Of a stretch of DNA of 40,682 bases, positions 9,542 to 17,486 are shown piece by piece. The stretch is from the NCBI GenBank assembly GCA_014859265.1, contig JACUUN010000010.1:1-40682 (forward strand), read 5' to 3'. A model generated the notes under the pieces. It was not told where the DNA came from. It searched no databases and saw only the letters and a program-made list of their open reading frames with translations. Made by a program: the position numbers and the translations under genes. The stretch comes from Coriobacteriia bacterium. Lineage in GTDB: Bacteria > Actinomycetota > Coriobacteriia > Anaerosomatales > SLCP01. The first letter of the stretch is position 1. Each line of letters begins with the position of its first letter.

Positions 9542-10447
9542 ATGAGCGCCATGGTACCTATGGATCCCCCGCACGCGGTCACGACTACTGCGCTTCGCGC
9601 GATGAAGTCAGCGCAGCGCCCCATCGTCATGATCACCGCCTACGACACGCCCTCGGCGCGCCTGGTGGAAGAGGCCGGTGTGGACGTGATCCTCGTCGGC
9701 GACTCGCTCGGCATGACGGTGCTCGGCTTCGACTCGACGCTGCCCGTGACGGTGGACGACATGGTGCGGCACACTGCTGCCGTCACCCGCGCGACGAAGA
9801 GAGCGCTCGTGGTGGCCGACATGCCGTTCATGTCGTTCCAGGTCTCCGAGGAAGACGCGTTGCGCGCCGCGGGCAGGCTCGTCGTCGAGGGCGGGGCGGC
9901 CGCCATCAAGCTCGAAGGCGGAGCGCATGTCGCACCTACGGTGCACAGGCTCGTCCAGGCCGGCATCCCGGTCATGGCCCACGTGGGCCTCACGCCGCAA
10001 TCCGTCCACCAGCTCGGCGGCTACAAAGTCCAGGCGAAGGAAGCCGATGCCGCCGCCACCCTGATCGACGACTGCCTTGCGCTCGAGGAGGCAGGCGCCT
10101 TCGCGATCGTACTCGAGTGCATCCCCGCCGAGCTTGCCACACTCGTCTCGCAGCAGCTCGCGGTCCCGGCTATCGGCATCGGGGCGGGTGAGGGCTGCGA
10201 CGGGCAGGTGCAGGTCCTCCACGACCTGATCGGTCTGGGCGGGGAGTTCCTGCCGCACCACGCGAAGCGCTACGCCGACACGGGCGCGCTCGTGCGCGAG
10301 GCGGTCACCGCCTACGCCGACGACGTGCGCGGCCACGCGTTTCCAACCGAGGAGCAGACGACCCACATGGACGCGGGAACGCTCGAGGCGGTCCGCAGCG
10401 CGCGAGCGCGCCTTCGTCGGGTGGGCGGCTCCGGGACGGAGGCGTAG
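9542..10447 (+). CDS. panB: 3-methyl-2-oxobutanoate hydroxymethyltransferase
   Basis: A 301-residue TIM-barrel enzyme that forms ketopantoate from 2-oxoisovalerate and methylene-tetrahydrofolate, the committed step to pantothenate. Motifs: IVMITAYDTPSARLVEEAGVDVILVGDSLGM (about 29-59), the metal-binding Asp in VADMPF, AAIKLEGG, VMAHVGLTPQS and IGIGAGEGCDGQVQVLHD. The start at 9542 is chosen because GGGAAGGAG stands 7 bases upstream and the frame before it is the shadow of folK. Folate genes upstream supply the cofactor. panC follows after 2 bases. Confidence 0.97.
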   Translation: MSAMVPMDPPHAVTTTALRAMKSAQRPIVMITAYDTPSARLVEEAGVDVILVGDSLGMTVLGFDSTLPVTVDDMVRHTAAVTRATKRALVVADMPFMSFQVSEEDALRAAGRLVVEGGAAAIKLEGGAHVAPTVHRLVQAGIPVMAHVGLTPQSVHQLGGYKVQAKEADAAATLIDDCLALEEAGAFAIVLECIPAELATLVSQQLAVPAIGIGAGEGCDGQVQVLHDLIGLGGEFLPHHAKRYADTGALVREAVTAYADDVRGHAFPTEEQTTHMDAGTLEAVRSARARLRRVGGSGTEA

Positions 10448-10449
10448 CG

Positions 10450-11331
10450 TTGGAACGCGTCGCATCCAAGGCCGAGGCGCGGCGCGCTGCAGCGGACGCA
10501 CGGACCGAGGGCAAGACAGTCGCGCTCGTTCCCACGATGGGCGCTCTGCACGAGGGACACCTCTCGCTTGTACGCGCGGCGTGCAACCGCGCCGACTACG
10601 TCGCGGTCTCGGTGTTCGTGAACCCCACGCAGTTCGGTCCCGGCGAGGACTACGATTCCTACCCGCGTGACCTCGAGGCCGACCTGCGGCTTCTCGCTGC
10701 CGAGGGTGTCGACCTCGTCTTCGCGCCGAGCGCCGGTGTGATGTACGAACCCGGCGCATCGGTGACGGTCGACCCCGGCGCGCTCGCGGAGTGCTGGGAG
10801 GGCGAGATCCGCCCAGGACACTTCGCCGGTGTCACGACAGTGGTCACGAAGCTCCTGAGTATCGTGAGGCCGGACCTCGCATACTTCGGCGAGAAGGACT
10901 ACCAGCAGCTCCAGGTCGTGCGGCGGCTCGTGCGCGACCTCGACCTGGGCGCCACGGTAGTCGCGTGCCCAATCGTGCGTGACCGTGATGGTCTCGCACT
11001 CTCCAGCCGCAACGTGCGGCTCACCGCCGACGAGCGCGCCTCCGCCCTCGCGATTCCCGCGGCGCTCGAGGCGGCGGCTGTGGCGCTCGCGTCACGCGAG
11101 CGCGAGGCGCGCGCGCTGGAGCGGGCGATGTTCGAGCGGCTCGCCGGTGAGGAACACCTCTCACTCGATTACGCGGTCGTGGTCGATCCAGACACGCTCG
11201 AGCCGCTCGACACCGTCGACGGTCCCGCGCGCGCGCTTGTGGCGGCCCGCGTCGGGGATATCCACCTCATCGACAACTGCGCGCTGGTGCCCCATCCTGG
11301 GCACTCCGACCGAAGGAGCACAAACGAGTGA
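10450..11331 (+). CDS. panC: Pantothenate synthetase
   Basis: A 293-residue class I nucleotidyltransferase-like ligase that joins pantoate and beta-alanine using ATP. Visible: VPTMGALHEGHLSLV with the HxGH-type site (about 27-41), VFVNPTQFGPGEDYDSYPR, GHFAGVTTVVTKL, YFGEKDYQQL and the KMSKS-like DGLALSSRN. The start is TTG at 10450, just after the panB stop; the next in-frame starts would remove conserved sequence. The stop overlaps nadA by 4 bases (GTGA), which ties pantothenate and NAD synthesis into one transcript. Confidence 0.97.
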   Translation: MERVASKAEARRAAADARTEGKTVALVPTMGALHEGHLSLVRAACNRADYVAVSVFVNPTQFGPGEDYDSYPRDLEADLRLLAAEGVDLVFAPSAGVMYEPGASVTVDPGALAECWEGEIRPGHFAGVTTVVTKLLSIVRPDLAYFGEKDYQQLQVVRRLVRDLDLGATVVACPIVRDRDGLALSSRNVRLTADERASALAIPAALEAAAVALASREREARALERAMFERLAGEEHLSLDYAVVVDPDTLEPLDTVDGPARALVAARVGDIHLIDNCALVPHPGHSDRRSTNE

Positions 11332-12242
11332 CGGACCCGACTGCCATCCATGAGGAGATCCGGGCGCTGGCTGCCAAGCGTGACGCCGTGGTGCTCGCAC
11401 ACAACTACCAGCGCGCCGAGATACAGGACGTCGCGGATTACGTTGGCGACTCGCTCGGCCTCTCGCGGCAGGCAGCGGCGACCGACGCGAGCGTTATCGT
11501 CTTCGCGGGTGTGCACTTCATGGCCGAGACCGCCAAGATCCTTTCGCCCAGCAAGACGGTGCTCATGCCCGAGCCGCGCGCCGGTTGCCCGATGGCCGAC
11601 ATGCTCACCGGCGAGCAGCTTGCAGCGTGGCGCGGGGAGAACCCCGGTGTGCCGGTCATCACCTACGTGAACTCGTCGGCTGAGGTCAAGGCGCTCTCCG
11701 ACATCTGCTGTACCTCGGCCAACGCGGTCGAGGTCGTCCGCTCGCTCGGTGCGCAGCGCGTGCTCTTCGGCCCGGACCGCAACCTCGCCACTTGGATCGG
11801 TGCGCAACTTCCCGACGTCGAGATCACCGCATGGGATGGGTGGTGCCCGACGCACGACGACGTCACCGTCGAGCAGGTGCGCGAGGCGATGGAGCGCCAC
11901 TCCTCGGCCAAGGTAATGGCCCATCCCGAGTGCCGCCCCGAGGTGACCGCGCTCGCCGATGCCGTGCTCTCCACGAGCCAGATGCTGCGATACGCCGCAG
12001 AATCGGCGGCCGACGAGTTCATCGTCGTCACCGAGGAGGGGCTGCTGCACGGCCTTGCGAAGGCGGCCCCTGGCAAGCGGTTCGTGAACCTGACACCACG
12101 CATGCTCTGCCCGAACATGAAGGTCACCACCATCGAGAAGGTGCGCGACTCGCTTGCCGGTATGCACACCGCCATCGAGGTGGACGACGATGTCGCGCGG
12201 CGCGCGTTGGGCGCGGTCGAGCGGATGGTGGCTCTTGGCTGA
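11328..12242 (+). CDS. nadA: Quinolinate synthase
   Basis: A 304-residue 4Fe-4S enzyme that condenses iminoaspartate with dihydroxyacetone phosphate to quinolinate. The three expected cluster ligands are visible: Cys87 (RAGCPMADM), Cys173 (GWCPTH) and Cys261 (MLCPNM). Other signatures are VLAHNYQRAEIQDVADYVGDS (about 22-42), FMAETAKIL and YVNSSAEVKALSD. It is the compact three-Cys type found in many anaerobes and archaea. GTG start with GAAGGAG about 10 bases upstream. The oxygen-sensitive cluster fits an anaerobic host. Confidence 0.98.
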   Translation: MTDPTAIHEEIRALAAKRDAVVLAHNYQRAEIQDVADYVGDSLGLSRQAAATDASVIVFAGVHFMAETAKILSPSKTVLMPEPRAGCPMADMLTGEQLAAWRGENPGVPVITYVNSSAEVKALSDICCTSANAVEVVRSLGAQRVLFGPDRNLATWIGAQLPDVEITAWDGWCPTHDDVTVEQVREAMERHSSAKVMAHPECRPEVTALADAVLSTSQMLRYAAESAADEFIVVTEEGLLHGLAKAAPGKRFVNLTPRMLCPNMKVTTIEKVRDSLAGMHTAIEVDDDVARRALGAVERMVALG

Positions 12243-13995
12243 GCGTCCCGACACCCACCGCGACGAGCACGACCTCGCGCGCGAGCGGCGTACGGGCGGG
12301 ACCTTTCTGCCCGACGAGCGCCGCCTGAAAGCCGGCGAACTGCCGGAGTCGCTCGGGAGGCGCTACCTGCTCGAGTTCGACACCGACGAGCTGCTGCAGC
12401 AGCGCTTCGATGTCCTCGTGGTGGGCTCGGGTATCGCCGGGCTCATGGCCGCGCTCTCGGTTGGACCGGAGTGCAAGGTCGGTCTCGTGACGAAGGCGAG
12501 GCTGACCGAGACGGGTACCTGGTACGCGCAGGGCGGCATCGCCGGTGCGGTCGGCGAGGCGGACTCGGTAGAGCTGCACCTCGCCGACACGCTCGTGGCC
12601 GGCCAGGGACTCTGCGACGAGCGTGTCGTGCGGGCGGTGGTCGGAGAGGCTGCGGCGGCGCTCGCGGATCTCGAAGCGCTCGGTGTCCGGTTCGATCTGG
12701 CCGAGAACGGTGGGGTCAGCCTCGCACGCGAGGGAGGGCACAGCCTGCCGCGCGTGCTGCACACTGGCGATGCGACCGGCGCGGCCATTCAGGGGGCGCT
12801 CTCCTCGGCGATCCGCTCGGCCGATCACGTCGACCTGTTCGAGGACCACTTCCTCGCCGACCTGCTCACTGCGGGCGAGCGCTGTGTCGGCGCGCTCGTG
12901 CTCGACGGGACCACGCGTCGGCCCGCTGTCTTCTGGGCGGACTCGGTCGTGCTCGCGACCGGCGGATGCGGTCAGGTCTACCGGGTCACGACGAATCCGA
13001 GAATCGCGACTGGCGACGGTCTGGCGGCAGCGTGGCGTGCCGGTGCGGAGATCAGCGACGTGGAGTTCGTGCAGTTCCACCCGACGGCGCTGGACCATGC
13101 CGATCATCCAAGATCGCTCATCACCGAGGCTCTGCGCGGCGAGGGTGCCTATCTGCTTGACTGCTCCGGCGAGCGCTTCATGGCCGGTGTGCACCCGCTT
13201 GCCGAGCTTGCTCCCCGCGACGTGGTCTGCCGCGAGATCGAGGGCGTCATGGTGCGCTGCCAGCAGCCCCACGTATGGCTTGACGCGCGCCATCTCGGCG
13301 AGGCTCACCTGCGCAAGCGGTTCCCGACGATCTGGGAGCGCTGCAAGGAGGCCGGCTACGACCTGTCGGCCGAGCTGGTCCCGGTCGCCCCCGCGGCGCA
13401 CTACATGGTCGGCGGCGTGAAGGTTGATCTCGTAGGGCGCACTTCGCTCCCCGGTCTGTACGCTGCCGGCGAGGTGACCGCTTCGGGACTCCACGGGGCG
13501 AACAGGCTCGCGTCGAACTCGCTTCTAGAAGGCGTCGTCTTTTCGCGTCGCATCGCGCGCGCGCTTCACGATGGGGTCCCCGCCGAGCGCGCTGCCCGGA
13601 TCGTCTCCGGGCCGGTCGAGCAGACCGCGGCGTTCACCATCGGCGCGGCGCGTTCCACTCTGCAGCAGGCGATGACGGGCTTCGCGGGCATGATTCGCTC
13701 GGAAGGCGGCCTGTCAGAGGCGGCGGCCGTCCTTGCGGGCTTGAGCCGGCTGCTCGACGTGAGCCTGCGACGAACCGAGGAGCTCGAAGTCCAGAACATG
13801 ATCACGGTCGCCGCGCTCATCACGCACGCTGCGCGGGTTCGTGCCGAGACGCGCGGTGCGCACAGCCGGGTCGACTTCCCCGAGCGTGACGACGCCAACT
13901 GGGCGGGTCACCTCGTCTGGCAGCGGGGTACGACCCCGCGCTTCGTGCCCGTTCCCGTGTCGCACGCGCGCGTGCCGGGGGGAGGCGACCAGTGA
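12235..13995 (+). CDS. nadB: L-aspartate oxidase
   Basis: About 586 residues from a TTG at 12235 that overlaps the nadA end by 8 bases; the open frame extends further up but that part is nadA shadow. A non-conserved stretch of about 45 residues precedes RRYLLEFDTDELLQQRFDVL and the FAD-binding GSGIAGLMAAL. Further motifs: TWYAQGGIAGAVGE (flavin site), LPRVLHTGDATGAAIQGAL, VLATGGCGQVYRVTTNP, EFVQFHPTAL, EALRGEGAYLLD and the C-terminal LHGANRLASNSLLEGVVF. It oxidises aspartate to iminoaspartate for NadA; in anaerobes fumarate can take the electrons. The exact start is uncertain. Confidence 0.96.
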   Translation: MAERPDTHRDEHDLARERRTGGTFLPDERRLKAGELPESLGRRYLLEFDTDELLQQRFDVLVVGSGIAGLMAALSVGPECKVGLVTKARLTETGTWYAQGGIAGAVGEADSVELHLADTLVAGQGLCDERVVRAVVGEAAAALADLEALGVRFDLAENGGVSLAREGGHSLPRVLHTGDATGAAIQGALSSAIRSADHVDLFEDHFLADLLTAGERCVGALVLDGTTRRPAVFWADSVVLATGGCGQVYRVTTNPRIATGDGLAAAWRAGAEISDVEFVQFHPTALDHADHPRSLITEALRGEGAYLLDCSGERFMAGVHPLAELAPRDVVCREIEGVMVRCQQPHVWLDARHLGEAHLRKRFPTIWERCKEAGYDLSAELVPVAPAAHYMVGGVKVDLVGRTSLPGLYAAGEVTASGLHGANRLASNSLLEGVVFSRRIARALHDGVPAERAARIVSGPVEQTAAFTIGAARSTLQQAMTGFAGMIRSEGGLSEAAAVLAGLSRLLDVSLRRTEELEVQNMITVAALITHAARVRAETRGAHSRVDFPERDDANWAGHLVWQRGTTPRFVPVPVSHARVPGGGDQ

Positions 13996-14918
13996 GCCGC
14001 CGTGACCACTCCGTCGTGGACGAGATTGTCGTACGTGCTCTGGCCGAGGACCTCGGTGTGCCCGCCGGGGCGTTCGCCGTGGGCTTTGACGTTGTCCGGG
14101 AGGCGCTTTCACGCGACGTCACCACTGCAGGGGTGGTGCCGCGAGGCTCGGTCTTCGCGGGACGCATCGTGGCGCGGGAGGCCGGCATCGTCTGCGGCCT
14201 GCTCGCCGCCGAGCGCGTCTTCGCTCTCCTGGCCGGTTCGGCGGGAGTGGCTGGTGGCATCGAGTTCGAGGCGCTGACCGCGGAAGGAGATGTCGTAGGC
14301 GCCGGGGATGCGGTGGCTCGCGTCTCTGGCGATGCTGCCGTCATTCTCGCGGGAGAGCGCACGGCACTCAACTTCCTCATGGTGCTCTCGGGAATCGCGA
14401 CGGCGGCCGCCCGCTGGCAGAAGGCGGCCGGACCCGGGGTCGCCGTCTTCGACACGCGCAAGACGCTTCCGGGATTGCGGGCGCTCACGAAGTGGGCGGT
14501 GGCGTGTGGCGGCGCACATCCGCACCGGTCGAGCCTCTGGGACATGGTGCTCATCAAGGACAACCACGTCCGGCTCGCCGGTGGGCTGGCAGCCGCGGTC
14601 ACTGCGGCTCGAGAAGCGTATCCGGAGCTCCCCATCGAGGCCGAGGCGGATACCGTCGAGCAGGCGGCCGAGGCGGCCAGTGCCGGGGCCGATGTCGTGC
14701 TCCTCGACAACATGGATGCGGCGACGATGTGTCGTGCGGTTGAGGCGGTCCGGGAGGCCTCGGCAGGGCGGGAGACACGCTGCCTCACCGAGGCGTCTGG
14801 TGGCGTGACCCTCGAGCGCGTCCCCGAGATTGTGGCGACCGGGGTGGACCGCATCTCCACGAGCGCGCTCGGTCTTGCGCCCCCGCTCGATTTCGGATTC
14901 GATGAGCAGACGGCGTAG
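13992..14918 (+). CDS. nadC: Nicotinate-nucleotide pyrophosphorylase (carboxylating)
   Basis: A 308-residue quinolinate phosphoribosyltransferase that makes nicotinate mononucleotide. Visible: SRDVTTAGVVPRGS, AGIVCGL, ERTALNFLMVLSGIAT, FDTRKTLPGLRALTKWAVACGGAHPHR (substrate phosphate and carboxylate binding Arg, Lys and His), LWDMVLIKDNH, IEAEADTVEQA, VVLLDNM and LTEASGGVTLERV. The block GGAHPHR replaces the commoner GGGxNHR, a minor change. GTG start with a 4-base overlap with nadB (GTGA). It completes nadA-nadB-nadC. Confidence 0.98.
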   Translation: MSRRDHSVVDEIVVRALAEDLGVPAGAFAVGFDVVREALSRDVTTAGVVPRGSVFAGRIVAREAGIVCGLLAAERVFALLAGSAGVAGGIEFEALTAEGDVVGAGDAVARVSGDAAVILAGERTALNFLMVLSGIATAAARWQKAAGPGVAVFDTRKTLPGLRALTKWAVACGGAHPHRSSLWDMVLIKDNHVRLAGGLAAAVTAAREAYPELPIEAEADTVEQAAEAASAGADVVLLDNMDAATMCRAVEAVREASAGRETRCLTEASGGVTLERVPEIVATGVDRISTSALGLAPPLDFGFDEQTA

Positions 14919-14942
14919 CACATACGACCTGAAAGGAGGCTT

Positions 14943-15647
14943 ATGGACCCGGTGACCGGCATCGTGCTGATCGACTGGGTGCTCGGCTTCCTCGACACGG
15001 CGGGCTACCCGCTCGTGTTTGGCTTCACTGTCTTCGAGAACATCTTCGTCGTGGGCACGCTCACGCCGGGCGAGACCGTCGTCATGGCGGCGGCATTCCT
15101 CTCGACGCCGCAGTACGGGTCGCTCTCCTGGCCGCTCGTGTGGATCTCTTCGGTTGTCGGGACTGTCGTCGGCAGCAACATCAGCTACTTCCTCGGCCGG
15201 AGGGGTGGGCGGGATGCGCTGCTGCGCTACGGGCACCGCTTCCATATAAGCGAGAAGCGCATCGCCGATGCCGAGGTGTACTTCCTGGTCCACGGATCCA
15301 AGACGGTGCTCATCGCGCGCTTCACGGCGGGTTTCAAGAACTTCACGCCGATGATCGCCGGGGTCTCGCGGATGAAGCTGCCCTGGTTCGAGGCGTATAC
15401 GTTCATCGGTGCCGTTCTTTACACCACGATCATGGTGCTCCTCGGGTACTTCCTGGGGGAGAACTTCGAGCGCGCCATGGCATTCGCCGCGGGTCTCGGG
15501 TACGTGGGCGTCGTGCTACTGGTGATCATCGTGGCGGTCATCGTGGTCGCCCGCCGGCGCGTGAAGGCCCGACGCAGGATCGAGGCAGAGCTCCAGGGGC
15601 TGCTCGAGGAGGAGTACGAGGAGCACGAGGCCGGGGGGCACCTGTGA
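14943..15647 (+). CDS. DedA-family membrane protein
   Basis: A 234-residue membrane protein with several hydrophobic segments and the two DedA hallmarks: VFENIFVVGTLTPGETVVMAAAFL (about 26-49, with the acidic and PGE residues) and ARFTAGFKNFTPMIAGVSRM (about 125-144, with the conserved Arg and Gly). The last 30 residues are strongly charged (RRRVKARRRIEAE then EEEYEEHEA) and cytoplasmic. DedA proteins are thought to move lipids or use the proton gradient; the substrate here is unknown. A perfect AAAGGAGG lies 3-10 bases before the ATG. The birA start overlaps its stop. Confidence 0.93.
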   Translation: MDPVTGIVLIDWVLGFLDTAGYPLVFGFTVFENIFVVGTLTPGETVVMAAAFLSTPQYGSLSWPLVWISSVVGTVVGSNISYFLGRRGGRDALLRYGHRFHISEKRIADAEVYFLVHGSKTVLIARFTAGFKNFTPMIAGVSRMKLPWFEAYTFIGAVLYTTIMVLLGYFLGENFERAMAFAAGLGYVGVVLLVIIVAVIVVARRRVKARRRIEAELQGLLEEEYEEHEAGGHL

Positions 15648-16606
15648 CCCGTCGCGACGAAGTGCTCGAGGCGCTGCGCTGCGCGGGTGAGGCCGACGTG
15701 TCCGGCGAGGATCTCGCGCGCCGCCTGGGCATCTCGCGCGTGGCGGTTGGCAAGCACGTCGCGGCGCTGCGTGAGGCGGGCTATCAGGTAGAGGCGGTTC
15801 CAGGCCGCGGGTACGCTCTGACCGGTGTCCCCGATGCTCCGCTCCCTGCCGAGGTGCGTCGATATCTGCAATCTGCGCTCTGGGAGCGACTCGAGGGCGG
15901 TGGTGTGACAGGGTCAACGAACGCTGACGCAGCCGCACTCGCACGCGCCGGCGCTCCACACGGGACCGCTGTGCTGGCCTCGCGCCAGACCGCGGGCCGC
16001 GGCCGGCTCGGCAGGTCGTGGGAGTCGCCGACCGGCGGCGTCTACGTCTCGGCGGTACTCAGGCCCCCGTTTCCGCCCGCGGCCCTCACGGGGTTGCCGC
16101 TCGCGGTGGCGGTCGGCGTGGCCGGCGCGCTCGCGCGTTTCGGCATCGAGGCTGGGGTGAAGTGGCCAAACGACCTGCGCCTGGATCACGGCAAGCTCGC
16201 GGGCGTCCTGCTCGAGATGTCCGCCGAGGCGGATCGCACGGCCTGGGTGGTCGTGGGCGTGGGGCTGAACGTCCGCCGGGCCGGAAGTGAGATCGAAGGC
16301 GCCGCCTACCTCGAGGACGTTGCCGGTGCGGTAGGGCGCGCGGAGGCCGGTGCGGCGGTGCTGGACGGGATCGCCGAGGGATATCGCCTGCTGGTCGCGG
16401 AGGGGTTCGCATCAGTGCGTGCGGCGTTTGGTGAGCGTGACGTGCTCGCCGGGTCGGAAGTGCGTGCGACCGACTCGGAGGGGCGCCTGATCGCCGAGGG
16501 CCGCGCGGCCGACGTGGATGGCGAAGGCAGACTGCGCGTCGACACGTCCGACGGTGTTGTCGCCGTAGCGGCCGGCGACGTGACGCTGGTGGGGAACGGG
16601 CGGTAG
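15644..16606 (+). CDS. birA: Bifunctional biotin-protein ligase and biotin repressor
   Basis: About 320 residues from GTG at 15644 (GTGA overlap with the DedA gene). The N-terminal winged helix (about 1-60) contains VSGEDLARRLGISRVAVGKHVAALREAGYQVEAV. The ligase domain shows TGSTNADA, SRQTAGRGRLGRSWESPTGGVYVS (biotin-AMP site), VKWPNDLRLDHGKLAGVLLE and VVGVGLNV, followed by a small C-terminal SH3-like part. It attaches biotin to carboxylase subunits and, with bound biotinyl-AMP, should repress biotin uptake. A well-formed BirA operator in front of the next gene, bioY, supports the regulatory role. Confidence 0.97.
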   Translation: MTRRDEVLEALRCAGEADVSGEDLARRLGISRVAVGKHVAALREAGYQVEAVPGRGYALTGVPDAPLPAEVRRYLQSALWERLEGGGVTGSTNADAAALARAGAPHGTAVLASRQTAGRGRLGRSWESPTGGVYVSAVLRPPFPPAALTGLPLAVAVGVAGALARFGIEAGVKWPNDLRLDHGKLAGVLLEMSAEADRTAWVVVGVGLNVRRAGSEIEGAAYLEDVAGAVGRAEAGAAVLDGIAEGYRLLVAEGFASVRAAFGERDVLAGSEVRATDSEGRLIAEGRAADVDGEGRLRVDTSDGVVAVAAGDVTLVGNGR

Positions 16607-16679
16607 GGTCGGGCGACGGGTGGCCGGCGCTCGGCGATCAGCGGTCCTCCCAGGGGAGGTTCCGGCTGCCTAAGGAAAA

Positions 16680-16718
16680 TGGGTGCACCTGCACCCACCA
16701 TGGGTGCAATCGCACCCA
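16680..16718 (+). repeat. Twin 18-bp palindromes upstream of bioY
   Basis: Two near-identical palindromes, TGGGTGCACCTGCACCCA (16680-16697) and TGGGTGCAATCGCACCCA (16701-16718), stand 3 bases apart, so their centres are 21 bp apart, two turns of DNA. They lie between birA and the bioY promoter, 37 bases before the -35 box. No T run follows, so a terminator is unlikely. The arrangement looks like a double operator for a dimeric DNA-binding protein; no known box matches in my reading. Confidence 0.75.
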
Positions 16719-16754
16719 CTAACCTGACGGGGCAGCCCGGCCCCCCGGACACGA

Positions 16755-16783
16755 TTGACGTGAAGCGCCCACTACGGTATACG
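16755..16783 (+). promoter_or_regulatory. Sigma-70-type promoter of bioY
   Basis: TTGACG (16755-16760) and TATACG (16778-16783) are separated by 17 bases, close to consensus. The BirA operator begins at the last base of the -10 box, so bound BirA would block initiation. Confidence 0.8.
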
Positions 16784-16810
16784 TAAACCTCGGCATCGGC
16801 AACGGTTTAC
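16783..16810 (+). promoter_or_regulatory. BirA operator
   Basis: Inverted half-sites GTAAACC (16783-16789) and GGTTTAC (16804-16810) with a 14-base spacer. This matches the known bacterial BirA box (TTGTAAACC-N14-16-GGTTTACAA). It runs from the -10 box to just before the AGGAGG of bioY. With a BirA that has a DNA-binding domain encoded next door, biotin-dependent repression of bioY is the clear prediction. Confidence 0.92.
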
Positions 16811-16825
16811 AGGAGGACAAGGTCC

Positions 16826-17410
16826 ATGGCCCGTGACGTCACGGCATTATCACAGCGAACATCGCACTCCGCCCGCGTGGGACGCACCCGCGAGATGGTG
16901 ACCGCCGCGCTGCTCGCCGCGCTGCTCGCCGCCTCGGCATGGATCTCGATTCCGGTCGGTGCCGTGCCGGTCACACTGCAGGTCTTCATCGTTCTGCTGG
17001 CAGGGCTGCTGCTCACGCCGAGGGGCGCGTTCGCCGCCGTCGGCGTGTATCTGCTGCTCGGTGCGGCGGGTTTGCCGGTCTTCGCGGGCGGACTCGGTGG
17101 CACCGGTGTGCTTGCGGGTCCCACCGGCGGCTATCTGTGGGGCTTCGCGCTGGGGGCTACCACCGTGGCCTGGTTGAGGGGCACGCGAGCGCTCGCCGGG
17201 TCCCGCGCGGTCGCCGACGCGGTGGCGCTGGCTGCGGGCATCATCGTCATCTATCTCGCCGGGTGGCTGCAGCTCGTCGCGGTGACCGGCTTAGGTATAT
17301 GGCCCGCGTTCGCGGCCGGCGTGGCACCGTTCGTGGCGATCGACGCGTTCAAAGCCGTGGTCGCCCTCGGCGTGGCGCGGGCGCTCGTGCGCGCGGGGGT
17401 CGCAGGCTAG
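16826..17410 (+). CDS. bioY: Biotin transporter substrate-binding protein BioY
   Basis: A 194-residue integral membrane protein of the BioY/EcfS class with about six hydrophobic segments. Characteristic sequence: AAWISIPVGAVPVTLQ-like region (about 36-52), LLAGLLLTPRGAFAAVGVYLLLGAAGLPVFAGG and GPTGGYLWGFALGA (about 92-105). It binds biotin and works with ECF energy-coupling subunits or alone; no ecfA or ecfT genes are in the window. ATG start with AGGAGG 9 bases upstream. It is controlled by the BirA operator and promoter just before it. Confidence 0.95.
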   Translation: MARDVTALSQRTSHSARVGRTREMVTAALLAALLAASAWISIPVGAVPVTLQVFIVLLAGLLLTPRGAFAAVGVYLLLGAAGLPVFAGGLGGTGVLAGPTGGYLWGFALGATTVAWLRGTRALAGSRAVADAVALAAGIIVIYLAGWLQLVAVTGLGIWPAFAAGVAPFVAIDAFKAVVALGVARALVRAGVAG

Positions 17411-17486
17411 ATTCGGCACTCTTCGCGGGTGTCGCATGTCAGACTCTCGGTCTAAGATGGTGAAGAGCACCTACCGAGGGGAACCC

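Noticed and set aside
16679-16788. Small frame starting ATG 16679 that encodes a repeated MGAPAPT/MGAIAPT peptide
   Set aside because: The repeat comes from the twin palindromes, whose 21-bp period happens to be a multiple of three. The AAGG before the ATG is too close, and the frame ends inside the bioY operator.
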